A DNA stretch of 64,000 nucleotides from Rhizophagus irregularis. Its lineage: Eukaryota; Glomeromycota; Glomeromycetes; Glomerales; Glomeraceae. The first letter of the stretch is position 1. Each line of letters begins with the position of its first letter. Position numbers and translations under genes: made by a program. This document shows, one piece after another, positions 24,210-34,971 of this stretch. The DNA is taken from assembly GCF_026210795.1 (NCBI RefSeq), contig NC_089446.1, positions 2,571,001 to 2,635,000 of the forward strand, in the 5' to 3' direction. A model generated the notes under the pieces. That model was not told the DNA's origin. It did not search any database and saw only the letters and a program-made list of their open reading frames with translations.

Positions 24210-25903
24210 ATGGAATCGCAGAATAACTATTCGTTGGTAAATCCACCCCTTTTCCATAAGGACGGAAAAAATAATCATGACATACCCAAACCCATAACAT
24301 ATTGCCGTTCGCCAATATTTCAAGGTATCATCCTTGGTTGGTCTGCTTCCATTTCGATAGTGATATTAGCTATCTTTGCGGGAACATTAAGCCAGATGAT
24401 AGACTTCAATGTCATATGGGACTTGCGTATTGGTATCTTTTTATCGATAGTAACAGTAATCACAAGGATAATGTCTGTTGCTGTAGGGTTCATGTTGCCA
24501 GCTATTTTAGCGGGAATACTTTCCTTCATTCAAATACCAATTCTAAAAGTACCAGGTGCAACAATCATTAAATTAATGGATGCATCCATGACCCGTGGCT
24601 TATGGAGTACCTTAACCGTCTGTTTTAATTCTGGTCGAACTTATAAACTCACAATAATTGTTGTCTCAGTATTGACGTGGCAATATATAACATCAGCAGT
24701 TGATTTGTACGTCCATATCACCGCCACTGGAAATTTTCAAAGATTACCTGGTCAAATAATCACAAGCGCGAGGGCAATAAACATAGCAACCAATTGTTCT
24801 GAAGATTCACCAGCCTTTGATACTTGTGGACAATGGCAAGCAGCTACCAATGGTGGGCTATTGAATCCTGCCAGAGCATTGGAGACTTACCAAAACAAAA
24901 GCAAGACTTTACAAGTTTGGCATGCTGATGGTGGAATTTATCTTTTACAATCCTCGCCCCCACAACAAGCCTATTCATACTCTGGGTCAGGTATTTTCTT
25001 TCTTGTAAGCCTATCAGTAAGATATGCAATTTAGAAGCCAGTTATGGTGCCAGGACAGGATACACTTGCCCTGAGACATTATGGTCCGCTTCAGGAAACA
25101 CACAAGCTTTTGGTCTGAATGATGTAGGAGTGAATGTTACAACATTTACTTATGATCTAGCAAAAGATAAATACACATCATCTAATCCAATGCATGCAAT
25201 TGTTTCCGCACGATATCCCAGAGGGGGATTAATGAATTATGATTCTGAATTTATAAACGAAGTACATGGTGACCTTTCAATCCTATTGCATTGCCAAATA
25301 CTTTCCTCATTAATTGAATATGTGATCACTCTTGGAACAATAAAAGCAACTACATTTGGAAATCTAACCAACCCACAGCTTGTAGCCCTTGTAGGTGCAT
25401 CAACTCGTATGAGTCAACGAGCAGCTCAGGATATTGCAGATATAGTGTACACAGGAAATAGTACATTATTTGCTAATGCGTTTGCACAACAATGGGCTTT
25501 AGCAACTATTGCTTCATTTACTGGCGCAGTACAAGAGAATGAAGAAAATGGAGGAGGATATAATTATGTGCTTGAAGTGAATAAAGACCAAACTGTTGTT
25601 CCACTTCCAGTTGTCTTACTCTATGCTATTGTTATCATATTTCCACCATTAATCTATTCTTGTATATGTCTTTATTCTTTCAAAAATTGGTCAGATGATA
25701 TAAATATCAACTGGATACTTGCTGAATTCATCTGTATACCACAGAGACTACTTTATCAAACCTTAATTGGTGAACATTATGTAGATGATGCTTGTTTAAA
25801 GAGCTTGGCAATGCAAGAAAAAAATCTTAAAAAGGTTGAATTTGATATTAAAGTGGAAGATGGGCATGTAATATCACAAAAATTAAAAAAAGAAATTCAA
25901 TAA
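24210..25903 (+). CDS. Multi-pass membrane protein, fungal family of unknown function (549 aa)
   Basis: Two open frames join through a 44-bp intron at 24991-25034 (GTATTT...TTTAG), giving 550 codons including the stop. The N-terminal part has hydrophobic stretches near residues 36-60, 72-98 and 100-125 and a weaker one near 148-165. A long Asn-, Thr- and Ser-rich middle region (about 170-445) contains N-x-S/T sites and conserved-looking Cys residues (NCSEDSPAFDTCG, YTCPETLW), so it is probably the outside-facing part. A last membrane segment at about 449-475 (PLPVVLLYAIVIIFPPLIYS) precedes an acidic and lysine-rich cytosolic tail. The layout resembles large families of uncharacterised integral membrane proteins in fungi; no transporter or receptor signature is seen. 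The start at 24210 opens a hydrophilic leader before the first helix. No frameshift is seen, so it is probably functional. Confidence 0.8.
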
Positions 25904-26574
25904 TAAATTAATAATGCATTATTCTTAAATTATTTTTATTTACACAAGTTAAAAATTTAATTAATTAAAATTCTAACTTTATTTTTTTTATATTTGTAAT
26001 ATTTGTAAATTTGTAATATAATTTTATATTATACATTTTTCACCTAAAATTAATTTTTAGATTTTTTAATATAATTTAATATAATTTTGGTAAATTGGTA
26101 ATATTAATACTTTTTTTTGAAAATGATTTTATTATTTTAATTATTTATTTTAAATTTTAATATAGTAAATTTATATTGCAACTGATTTATCAAAAAATTC
26201 AAAAGTATAAATTAATACTATTTTTAATAAAATAAAAACTTTTACCTAATCATGTGATTCTATTATTAAATTATAATAAGCTATTTTTTCTCATAAACTG
26301 CTTCTCTTTCTTTTTATTGTTAACCTACTTTCTTTTATTTCTTTTTTATTATATAATTTATATAGTAGATACAAATAAATATATTAATAAAAATTCTGTT
26401 TCCAGTGCAGTAATGAAGAAAATAAGTTTGTATTATATTAATTGCAAATAAAAAATTTCAAATATAAGAAAAACTTAAGGCTCATCTGGAATATTTATGA
26501 TAAAACTTTATTTAATAAGTAAATATTAGTATTAAATTACTAGTTTGAAAAGTATAAAATTTAATAAATATACA
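25904..26574. other. Very AT-rich 3' flank
   Basis: No gene recognised. Composition is extreme in A and T. A Phe/Leu-rich 65-codon frame at 26254-26451 is not convincing. Confidence 0.5.
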
Positions 26575-26670
26575 ATTAGGATTAGAATTTTGGAATATAA
26601 AACTAGGATTAGAAGTGGAATTAAGACTAAAATTTTGGGATTAGAATAAGTATTAAATTAAGGATTAAGA
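26575..26670. repeat. Degenerate GGATTAGAATTTTGGAAT array
   Basis: Short imperfect repeats of TTAGGATTAGAATTTTGG and similar words run for about 95 bp. Comparable arrays occur in opposite orientation at 46607-46890 and in the same orientation at 56660-56734. Confidence 0.55.
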
Positions 26671-26673
26671 ATA

Positions 26674-26859
26674 CCTTATAAAAAAAGTTAATCCATTTTT
26701 TTTATTCCATTTTTTTTCCATAAAAGACTCATATTTCTGGAATTAATAACTTTATATTATGGAATTTATCAAATTATTTGCATTTTCTGTAAATAAATCA
26801 GTGAAAGGCTTATTTTCACAGAGTTTTTACAGAAACAACAGATAAAATTTTTTATTAGG
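26674..26859. mobile_element. CACTA/CMC-like MITE, 186 bp
   Basis: The left end CCTTATAAAAAAAGTTAATC and the reverse complement of the right end CCTAATAAAAAATTTTATCT form an inverted repeat. The trinucleotide ATA flanks both sides (26671-26673 and 26860-26862). A homologous copy lies at 33558-33727, also with a 3-bp duplication (AGT). Three-base target duplications and CCCTNTA/CACTA ends are features of the CACTA/CMC superfamily. There is no coding capacity. Confidence 0.75.
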
Positions 26860-26995
26860 ATAGTTGAATATTACTAATATTTTTCTGCTTTTTATATTTT
26901 ATATTTTATTTAAATTAATAATATAGAAATAGAACATAAATTATAAAGATTATAAAAAGATTTTTATATTAATGATAATAGCAAGTTTAATATTA

Positions 26996-27160
26996 CTACT
27001 AAAAACTAACTTTTAAAGTAAAAAAATCAATATTTTTTTCAAAAATCTACTAGTTTTTATAAATATTATGAAAGAAAGAATAAAATTTCTATTTTGCAAA
27101 AATATATATTTCTTAAATAGTTTGTCAACAAAAAGCCACTTTTTAAAATTTCAACATGGA
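26996..27160. repeat. Dispersed repeat, copy 1
   Basis: The segment from TCAATATTTTTTTCAAAAA to CAACAAAAAGCCACTTTTTA matches 46295-46445 in the same orientation, with similar spacing of ATAAATATT and TTCTATTTT landmarks. No coding function is seen; it is probably part of an unidentified element. Confidence 0.6.
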
Positions 27161-27797
27161 CATAAAATTAATCAAAAAAGTAAGAAATCCAAATTATTTT
27201 TGCAGTATTAATACAAATAAATTAATTTGTAATTCAGATAAGAAGAGGTGAACTATTAAGCAATTTTCAAATATGCATATTTTACATAAATAAATCTATC
27301 AATTTTCATTTTAACCAATTTTTACTGAAAAACTTTAAGATTGGCTTTATCTTATGCATATATTTAAAATAATCTTTATAAAGTTCAAAGTTTTGTAATT
27401 AATTTTTAAGAATCATCAATTAGTAAAATTTCTAATAAAAATGCACATGTATAATTTCTGTCTAGTAAGCATTAACTATAAGTTGCCAAATTTATAAATA
27501 TATACTTTTGAATATATATTAATAGATTATTAAAAAAAAGTAATATAAAAAAAATAAACTTTAAAATTATAAAATTTTAAAATTTGAGTTATTTTTATAT
27601 CCAGTAATTATAAAAGAATGAAATATTTTCTGTTTGAAACTTTTTTGGATAATATGTTACCTATTATTAATTCTATAAAAATAAATATAATACAATTTAA
27701 TGTGTTTTATTAAGATAAATCTAACAAATTATATTTTATCTATTGAATGATAAATTAATGCAATAAATTTTAAATAACTGGTATTATCACCTGGCTA
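27161..27797. other. AT-rich intergenic DNA
   Basis: Nothing recognised. Confidence 0.5.
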
Positions 27798-27850
27798 CTA
27801 ATTGGTATTTAGGATTTTTTCCGCCAGTTATAAACTGGCGGACCAATTAG
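27798..27850. repeat. Two-stage hairpin
   Basis: CTAATTGGT (27798-27806) pairs with ACCAATTAG (27842-27850), and inside it CCGCCAGTT pairs with AACTGGCGG around an ATA loop (27821-27841). The GC-rich inner stem stands out from the AT-rich surroundings. Confidence 0.75.
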
Positions 27851-27870
27851 TATATCTAGGATGATAAAAA

Positions 27871-27959
27871 AGTTATTTACTGATCTAGTTTAGTATATAA
27901 ATGGGCCATCATCCTTCGGATGATAACCCATTTATATACTACTAGATTAGTAAATAACT
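27871..27959. repeat. Long near-perfect hairpin, 89 bp
   Basis: The left arm 27871-27914 (AGTTATTTACTGATCTAG..., ending in CCATCATCC) pairs with the right arm 27918-27959 (GGATGATAACCC..., ending in GTAAATAACT) around a TTC loop. Only about three mismatches and one 2-nt bulge interrupt it. It could be a miniature foldback element or a structured transcript end; the convergent RBR gene ends about 620 bp away. Confidence 0.8.
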
Positions 27960-28579
27960 AATACTTAAAACCTGTTTATAAATATATAATATAAAAGAAC
28001 AATATTTTAATTTATATTTTTTAGCCAATTGGAAAATTTAATTGTAAATTAGAGTTTTTTATTTGATTTATTACTTTTATTTTATATATATATATATATT
28101 TTTTATAAAAATAATTTTTTATTGAAGGTATTTTGTATTTTTATATAAATTATAATCAAAAAGTATAAACTAATTAATTAGTTGCAAAACAAACTTTTTT
28201 TTTCTTTTTTTTTCAGCTGTAAAAAATTAGTATTTTAAATAGAATGAAATTTAAAATCCTTTTTTAATAAAGAATATATTCATTATCTTTTTTTGATAAT
28301 AAACTTGAAGAATTACCAGAAAATAGAAATATTTAATTATTGGAAATTCATATCAAATTGTCTGGGACAATAACAAGATATGGTTTAATTCATATAGTTT
28401 TCAATAAGAGTTAAATTACAAGACCAGAAAAAGTGAATCTAATAATGATGGCATTATAAAACAACTTAATATATGGGTGTACCAAAATATGTTTTGTTCA
28501 AGTAATGGCTCAAAAATTTGTACTCAATATATTTCTGAACTCGAGACTATAATAAATAAATAAATTATAAGACATAATT
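27960..28579. other. AT-rich DNA downstream of the RBR gene
   Basis: Probable 3' flank of the minus-strand RBR gene ending at 28580. A TA microsatellite lies near 28083-28100. No gene recognised. Confidence 0.5.
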
Positions 28580-29605
28580 TCACGCGTAAAGATCATCATC
28601 TTCGCTGCTCTCGTTTTCAAGTTCCATATTTTCCTCTTCCTCTTCTTCCTCTTCTTCTTCCTCCTCTTCATATTCATCAAGACTATCGTCGTATTCATCA
28701 TCTGAATTATATGGTGCATAATACTGACAAGTCGGTGCATGATAATGATTACCATGCGTACGAATATTTTCGTAGTCGCCAAGGCACCTATTCCAATGTA
28801 AGGGAAAGTTAAGAAAGTGACAAGAATTTTAGAGAGAGAAAATAATTAAATACTTACAACCAACAGAATTCGTAACCACAACGGCAACTCATGTGATCAC
28901 ATCCATCATTCTTCTCGATAGACATGTAACAATTTGGACATTGTTTTGTATGCCGTTCATGATAAGCGCGATTGGCGGTAAAATCTTCGGTTTGCAGTTG
29001 TTCGTTGAATTGTGTGCAGGTTAAACCACTATGCCAAGGCACATCATGCGTGAAACAGGATTTTGCGCCACAAGCCCCACAAGTAATTATAGGAAATCTA
29101 TCTATTATTGATAATGAAAAATTAATATAAAAAACCGAACAATTATAAAATGGCTTAAATTGGTTTACCTCCTGTCGTATGTTCCTGACCAGAACCACAC
29201 TTTTGAGCCTTGCACCAACGAAAATCGGGAAGTTTACGAATGGCAACGCGCAATAACAAAGTGTCGTACCTTTATGTTAAGGAAATACATTTAGTAACTT
29301 GCACAGGTGAAGGACTCTATATAAATTTAAAGTTCAAAGAAAGCGAAAAAAAAAAAAATTTTACGTCACCTTTCAAATAATTCCTTTGACGCCAGTCTTC
29401 GCACATCCTCGTATGTTAATTCTATCGGACAGCGGGACTTTGGACACCGCACTTGAACATCTCCTCCCTTAGAATTCAATTCGGCTTCAATGTGACGCTT
29501 GATACAAACAGAGCAAATGTCATTATGGCCACAGGACGAAGATATCTGTTGAATTATTGAATAGTCTTCGCAACAAACACCGCATTCTAGTGTCGTTTCC
29601 GTCAT
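28580..29605 (-). CDS. RBR-type E3 ubiquitin ligase (262 aa)
   Basis: Four exons, 29605-29370, 29269-29169, 29101-28858 and 28787-28580, join in frame at GT-AG borders to 263 codons including the stop. The start MTETTLECGVCCEDY leads at once into RING1 (CGVC, SSCGHNDIC, CIKRHI, CPKSRCP; residues about 8-60). The IBR domain follows (WCKAQKCGSGQEH, ITCGACGAKSCFTHDVPWH; about 100-145), then RING2/Rcat (CPNCYMSIEKNDGCDHMSC and CGYEFCWLC; about 170-200), where the Cys in DGCDHM corresponds to the catalytic Cys that accepts ubiquitin from the E2. The tail is a long Glu/Asp tract. All zinc ligands appear present, so the enzyme is likely active. It lacks extra targeting domains, so its substrate is unknown. 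Confidence 0.9.
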
Positions 29606-30010
29606 TACAACAATAATCGGTTGTGTGCAGGAAAAAAGGTTTGTTGGTTTAACCTTTTTATATCAAAAGCAGCACACCCCAATTCGGCACGTCAAAAACC
29701 GGTTTGTATTTGCGTGTACAAAATCATATGGTTTGAATACTGCGGTCAATTGAAAAAAGTCACACGTTATTTGTCACATGGCAAATTCTTAATCCCATAT
29801 ATTGCATTTGAATTTTTACCATCCAAAGACACGCATAATTGATCTTGATCTATTCAAAAATTTCCTTTTAAGCCTGCAGACGATATATCTCGAATTTCTC
29901 AGTGTTTCATAGAGACGGTAGATGAGCTTAAAATCTGTAAGGGTCACCAATAATTAATAAAAGCTACGTATTTTATTTTGAATTATCCATATCTTATTGA
30001 ATTTGGATAG
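29606..30010. other. Upstream region of the RBR gene
   Basis: Probably the promoter and 5' leader of the minus-strand RBR gene. No defined element seen. Confidence 0.4.
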
Positions 30011-30229
30011 TATGGACATTATTCCAGTTGGATTTGGCATACATCAATTAGATGGATGTTCAAGATTATAAGTCCACATCCTCAATTCACCAATATAGGC
30101 AAACCTCATCAATTGCCATCTGATGATTCTGATCTTTTTGTTAATTTCGATAATTTGACTTCCTTTGAATATTGTTGTCTAAAGGCTAAGATGGCCCTAT
30201 CAACTTATACGTCGCGGAAACAGGATTAA
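30011..30229 (+). pseudogene. Unrecognised coding-like fragment
   Basis: A stop-to-stop frame of 72 codons has balanced composition, reading in part WHTSIRWMFKIISPHPQF and SDLFVNFDNLTSFEYCCLKA. No suitable start codon opens the frame and no family is recognised. I treat it as a fragment of a decayed gene or an internal exon. Confidence 0.3.
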
Positions 30230-31579
30230 TAAAATTAATATATAACCATTTACAGCTGGTGCAACTAAATATTCCACAAGTACAAATTTATTGATATACT
30301 AAAAATATACTGTTAAATATCGACACATAGTGTCATCACTGTCATGGGTCAAAAACTTAATCTTGATTCGCAAAAAAATTACAAAAACTGCGGGATGTAA
30401 TTCTTTTTTGAAATATCTTGTCTTCCTTTTACTGGCTCTATCTCTCAATTTTCCACCCTATCTCTTCAATAACAAATAACTAATAAGACCGTTACGCAAT
30501 TTTTAATATTCCACGCACTTAGAGTGTAAAGCAGACCCGAGCTAATAATAAATGCTTTCTATTAGTAGTGTACGTTTTTTTTTCTGGCTTAGAGGTTGGG
30601 AAATGGTTACATACTAATTGTGATAATGCCGTGTAATAACGAAAACATCTTCACCAAACAGTTTACGTTTTCTCTCTCTACTTCATGTAAACTTTCAGTT
30701 GATTAAAATTGTTGGCAAAGTATCATCTGTGATGAAAGTGAGATCCTCAACTTTCAAAAAAAAAGGATAAGTCGTCTTGAATATTATTCATGGTTTTAGC
30801 CAAGGAGATTCATCCCGTACCCAGTCGCATGATCTTAAGGTCAAAGTTCCGTAGTTTTTCCAGCCTGAACAAAATATCCATCATACAAAAGTACCAAATA
30901 AATTTCCTCTTGAATTGCGGTCAAATAACGCGTGGTCTATTCTTTTTTTTAGCTGTACAATCTGTATAACCTGTACAATTGTGTGAAACTATTTTTTTCT
31001 GAAAAGAAGGCTTCCGTTTCTACTTCCAAATACGGTTTGTTTCTACAATTCACTATCGACTTTTGGACAACAAACCGAGAAATTTTACAAATATGACACG
31101 CAATGATTTCTTTAAATATTTGCATTCTGAGAGTATATTTGAAGCTTGATTTGGATGATAAATACGTTGATATTCTTAAAAGAACAAGAAGCCTCGTGTA
31201 AAAGGTTCATAAATTAACTAAAATGATCTTATTTGATCCTACTTTCAGCTTTCCTGCTGGCCTCAATTTGGCTAAGAAATTAAAAGATAGTCAGTACATA
31301 TGAACGTAATAAATTTAACTTCTATAGCATTTAAGTTTATAAACAAAATCCAACCTACCCTGCCTTTTTTATTTTAATTTGCATCTTATCTTTTATTTCG
31401 CACTCACTAAATAAAGGCTTTTCCGAATAGTTCTTTCCATTACTCTGAGAGGGAATAGGTATAGCATACACAGGGAAATAATAATTAATTTTTGTCTTTT
31501 GGAACATTACTCTAGAAATTAAAATTATATAGAACCACGAATTTGTTGAAGAGTTAAATACCCAAATGTCAAAAAAATC
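30230..31579. other. Intergenic DNA with possible decayed coding
   Basis: No supported gene. Short phrases such as FTIDFWTTNRE (about 31050) hint at a very old hAT-like remnant but are too short to call. Confidence 0.35.
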
Positions 31580-31921
31580 GCGTTTGGAATTGGTTTAGGA
31601 GAGGTACAATTGCAACACCAAGCAACTCAAGCCCGCCAACTTGCGATTTACGTTTCTCAATATTCTTGAGGGATAACAAGCGAGCGTGTGACATCAAAAT
31701 TTTCCAAAAGTTCATAGCTTCGAAATCCATTAAAAAACAGCCAAGGGATTAGGAATTATCAATATGACGAAATTGAACTATTTTTACGAAGGACACACGT
31801 AAGGACAGCACACTACGAATCTTACGAGCACACCGCAACAGAGCAACAGACAGACGAAGCGCGAGGAGTGGTATCACGCACGGACGCACCACCGCGAGAA
31901 GGAATCGAAAAGGAACAATAG
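31580..31921 (+). pseudogene. GC-rich coding-like patch, unrecognised
   Basis: Around 31770-31960 the base composition jumps to about half G+C, in contrast to the AT-rich flanks. The plus strand is open from 31718 to a stop at 31919-31921 (67 codons) and reads IRNYQYDEIELFLRR and TATEQQTDEARGVVSRTDAP, a normal hydrophilic mix. A preceding block in another frame (31585-31671) reads FGIGLGEVQLQHQATQARQL. The opposite strand also has an 88-codon Cys/Arg/Leu-rich frame (32015-31749), which looks like a shadow. No start codon or family is recognised. It may be the remnant of a gene or mobile element with different base use. Confidence 0.35.
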
Positions 31922-32525
31922 CACCCTTACAACACTCGCAACGTCGCCTTTGACAGTTCAGAAGAGAATTACAGAAGGTGACAGACTTGTCGCGATAGAA
32001 AAACCAAATATTCACGATTCCTTTGTTTTTATTTAAAGAAGCTCTATAGATGTGCTAAATATTTCTTTCTAAATATGGAGTTTTGATTCTTGACGATTAA
32101 AGACTCGTTCCCAGCCAAAAATCCGTTGTAAGACCATCTCTCGGGAATTTGTCTCTTAAATAAATTATCCATAACAAGTAGTGTTAAAAAAACAAGAAAA
32201 GCCTGAGAAATGAATAGTGGAGGGCAAATTTCACATGATGATAAACACTAGAAATTTCTGATTTCACGTGATAATTAATTTTGACACGGAAACTACTAAA
32301 AAATCCGCAGCAAAGTTTGTTTTAAAAAAAATTTTTAGCAATAATTCCTTTTACAATTCTACTCAACTAACCAATTCAGTATAGCATTATTTAAAACTCA
32401 ATATTATTTGTTGAGTATACATCTCAAAATTTTTGAATAAGCATAATATCTGGGAAATCCAATATTATACCCGGAAAAAATATACTGTGCAATTTTTATT
32501 TAATTACTTTCATTCTTTCATTTAC

Positions 32526-32618
32526 CCGTTGGCCACTGCATTCAGTACCCCTCAAAAATGGTATTAAGACCCTGATCTGATCACAGGTAGTACCCGGTAT
32601 GTATGCAATGGCCAACGG
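32526..32618. mobile_element. Short hairpin MITE, 93 bp
   Basis: CCGTTGGCCACTGCAT at the left and the reverse complement of ATGCAATGGCCAACGG at the right form an inverted repeat, and further inside AGTACCCCT and a GGTAGTACC word add partial symmetry. TA lies directly outside the right end and one base from the left end. It carries no gene. The superfamily is not certain; TA flanks suggest Tc1/mariner-type integration. Confidence 0.6.
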
Positions 32619-32864
32619 TATTTTATTTCTTTATTTATATTACTATATTATATTAAGTATCGATACTTATATTTTTTTAAAAAATAAAGAAATTCATGAA
32701 TTCAAACAAGATCTTCAAATTAGTTTTTCATTTCCATCCATTGGTTTTAAACATTTCAATTTATAAAATAAAATTACACGTGATTCAATATCAAAAGTGT
32801 AAACCCTTTGTTACTTCCGTTACTTATGTTTTCAAATGTTAGTTCATAAAAGAACCTCAATTTT

Positions 32865-33146
32865 CTATATGGAAGATAGTAAAGAAAAATAAAAATTATT
32901 GGTTAAATTGATTCGGAGAGGTAAAATTTCATTTATTGGTAGCTTTTTAAATTTATTTATAAATTGGTCGAATGAATGAGGTAGTAGTCGGTTAAGATCA
33001 TTAGGGTAAAGCAACAAGTTTTTTACTTGGTTTAAGCATTTCTTCAAGAATTTCAAGAAATCTAGATCATTAATTGTATCATCTAAATGTCTAAATAGAA
33101 GTTCCATCTTACTGCAATTTAATATGATTGGTTGGACTAATTTCAA
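32865..33146 (-). CDS. Hypothetical protein fragment (93 aa)
   Basis: The frame starts MKLVQPIILNCSKMELLFRH and contains LNQVKNLLLYPNDLNRLLPH and SFDQFINKFKKLPINEILPL, a leucine-rich helical pattern more regular than random AT-rich translation. It is cut by AT-rich low-complexity sequence at its end. I do not recognise a family. It may be a remnant of a larger gene, such as an F-box/LRR-type protein, but that is a guess from composition only. Confidence 0.25.
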   Translation of the reverse strand: MKLVQPIILNCSKMELLFRHLDDTINDLDFLKFLKKCLNQVKNLLLYPNDLNRLLPHSFDQFINKFKKLPINEILPLRINLTNNFYFSLLSSI

Positions 33147-33170
33147 ATTAAAATTTATCAGTTATTGTTT

Positions 33171-33557
33171 CAGTCGATTAGGAATATGCGGGATTTTAAT
33201 GACCAATATTTTTATGAGACATCTAGTAGATGGGGGCATGTGAGAATGTGGGATGTCGGTCAAGACCGACAGATTCCTCCATCCAATAACCATTTATCAT
33301 CATTATGCAGCCAAATAGGATCATATACTGTTTTGACATACTGATATTTTTAGACTAAGGTACAAATATTAAAATATATTTTTGACGCATTAAAAAATCA
33401 CATTAAATTTTATTGAGTTTATTTCTATGAACCATGACCTTGGACGTCTGCATAACAGCAAAGTTATTGGATAAGGATGTTAAAATATCATCCGAATTGC
33501 TTCACAGTTTGGTGATATTATAACATCTCTATCCAATAATTAATATTTTTATTCAGT
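33171..33557. repeat. Direct repeat R, copy 1
   Basis: This 387-bp segment matches 33728-34097 in order and orientation: CGGGATTTTAATGACC, TCCATCCAATAAC, ATTTATCATTATGCAG (here with an extra CATC), AGGATCAT, TTTTATTGAGTTTATTTCTA, CTTGGACGTCTGCATAA and TTATTGGATAAGGATGTTAA. A perfect stem GTCGGTC-AA-GACCGAC sits at 33255-33270 and a longer hairpin near its right end pairs TTATTGGATA with TATCCAATAA. No protein frame is visible. Confidence 0.8.
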
Positions 33558-33727
33558 CCCTGTAAAAAAAGTCGATCCGTTTTTATATTCCGTCTTTTTT
33601 CCGTAAAAGGTTCATAACCTTATATCACGGAATTTATCGAATTATTTACATTTTCCGTGAGTGGATCCGCGAAAGGCTCATTTTTACGGAGTTTTTACAG
33701 AAATAACGGATAAAATTTTTTATAGTG
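33558..33727. mobile_element. CACTA/CMC-like MITE, 170 bp
   Basis: The left end reads CCCTGTAAAAAAAGTCGATC and the reverse complement of the right end CACTATAAAAAATTTTATCC. AGT flanks both sides (33555-33557 and 33728-33730), a 3-bp duplication. The interior (CCGTAAAAGGTTCATA, ATTTACATTTTCCGTG, CGGAGTTTTTACAGAAA) matches the copy at 26674-26859. It separates the two R repeats exactly. Confidence 0.8.
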
Positions 33728-34097
33728 AGTCGGCGGGATTTTAATGACCGATATTTTTAATTTTTATGAGACATTCAATATTGAAAACGTTATTAGTAGC
33801 AGTAGATGGGGGGGGAATAAAGTTATCGGTCTCTGCCGATATCCATCCAATAACTATTTATCATTATGCAGCAAAATAGGATCATGCCGTTTTTGAATAC
33901 TGATATTTTTAAAATAAATACATTTTTGAAGCATTAAAAAAATCACATTAAAATTTTATTGAGTTTATTTCTATGAAGCATGAACTTGGACGTCTGCATA
34001 ATAACACAGTTATTGGATAAGGATGTTAAAATATCATATTCACAGGTTAGTGATATTCTAACATCTCTACCATATAATTAATATTTATTTTGTCACT
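33728..34097. repeat. Direct repeat R, copy 2
   Basis: Second copy of the R repeat, slightly diverged. The short stem is retained as TATCGG-TCTCTG-CCGATA at 33824-33841 and the terminal hairpin words are shortened. The end TTTTGTCACTGTA corresponds to TTATTCAGTCCCTGTA at the copy 1/MITE border. Confidence 0.75.
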
Positions 34098-34971
34098 GTA
34101 TAGTACTATAGAGTATAGTAGTATTGCATAAAATGAGCATAATTAAGCATTAATCAGTAAACTAAACAATAATCTGCATTCTCAATTGTGAAAGTATATA
34201 TTCGGCTGAAGGCGTCAAATTATCTCGGGATATCTCGGAAGAGGTTAACTCGACTAACAGTCACTCAGTCAGCTTAAGTTCCTACATCAAAGGGAATCAG
34301 TCAACCATCGGTTAGAGTTTCTTTCGTTTTTAAACCATATATGATATACATATTAGTGATATTACAATATATATCATAAGATTTTTCAAAACTTAAAGAA
34401 ATATAATATAAGATCAATATTTTTAAAATTCTATACTATCCCTGTCCGAGCAGTAAAATTTCATGTAATCAAACCTAATAGAAGAATCGCAGAGAAGCTT
34501 TTTCCAGTTAGAACATCGAGATTTATGTTTAATTTTCGCGATATTACATATGCAACATACTGACGCGATAAAGCCAATGCGATCTTAACCTTTGACGATC
34601 AGAATTAACTTAGTTTCGGCCCGCATTATGGGTCACAGAGATTATTCATTACTACTATCAGCATAATGATAAGATATAATATTATTAATATATAATAATA
34701 AAGAGAAAATATTTTTGTTACGATATGCAATATTAGCAAAAAAGAAGAGACTCCTTTCGGCCAAACCAAATCACGTTAGAAATTGATTATTAATTGTGCG
34801 ATTTGTACCCCATTTTTCCATAAATGTCTTTGTTATACAACAAAAAAAAAATTTTTTTTTTTCCCCGGAAATTTTTTTTTCCTTTATTCAAACATGTATG
34901 GTACAATATTTGATTTTACATTGTTAATAAATTATTTGTAACTTTTTATTTAACCGCATTTCTCAGAATTA
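34098..34971. other. Intergenic DNA
   Basis: No gene recognised. Confidence 0.45.

Noticed and set aside
28510-28782. Lys/Met-rich minus-strand frame
   Set aside because: It overlaps the last exon of the RBR gene in another frame and comes from its Glu-rich tract.
31749-32015. Cys/Arg/Leu-rich minus-strand frame
   Set aside because: The plus strand of the same GC-rich patch has a more protein-like composition; no family is seen on either.
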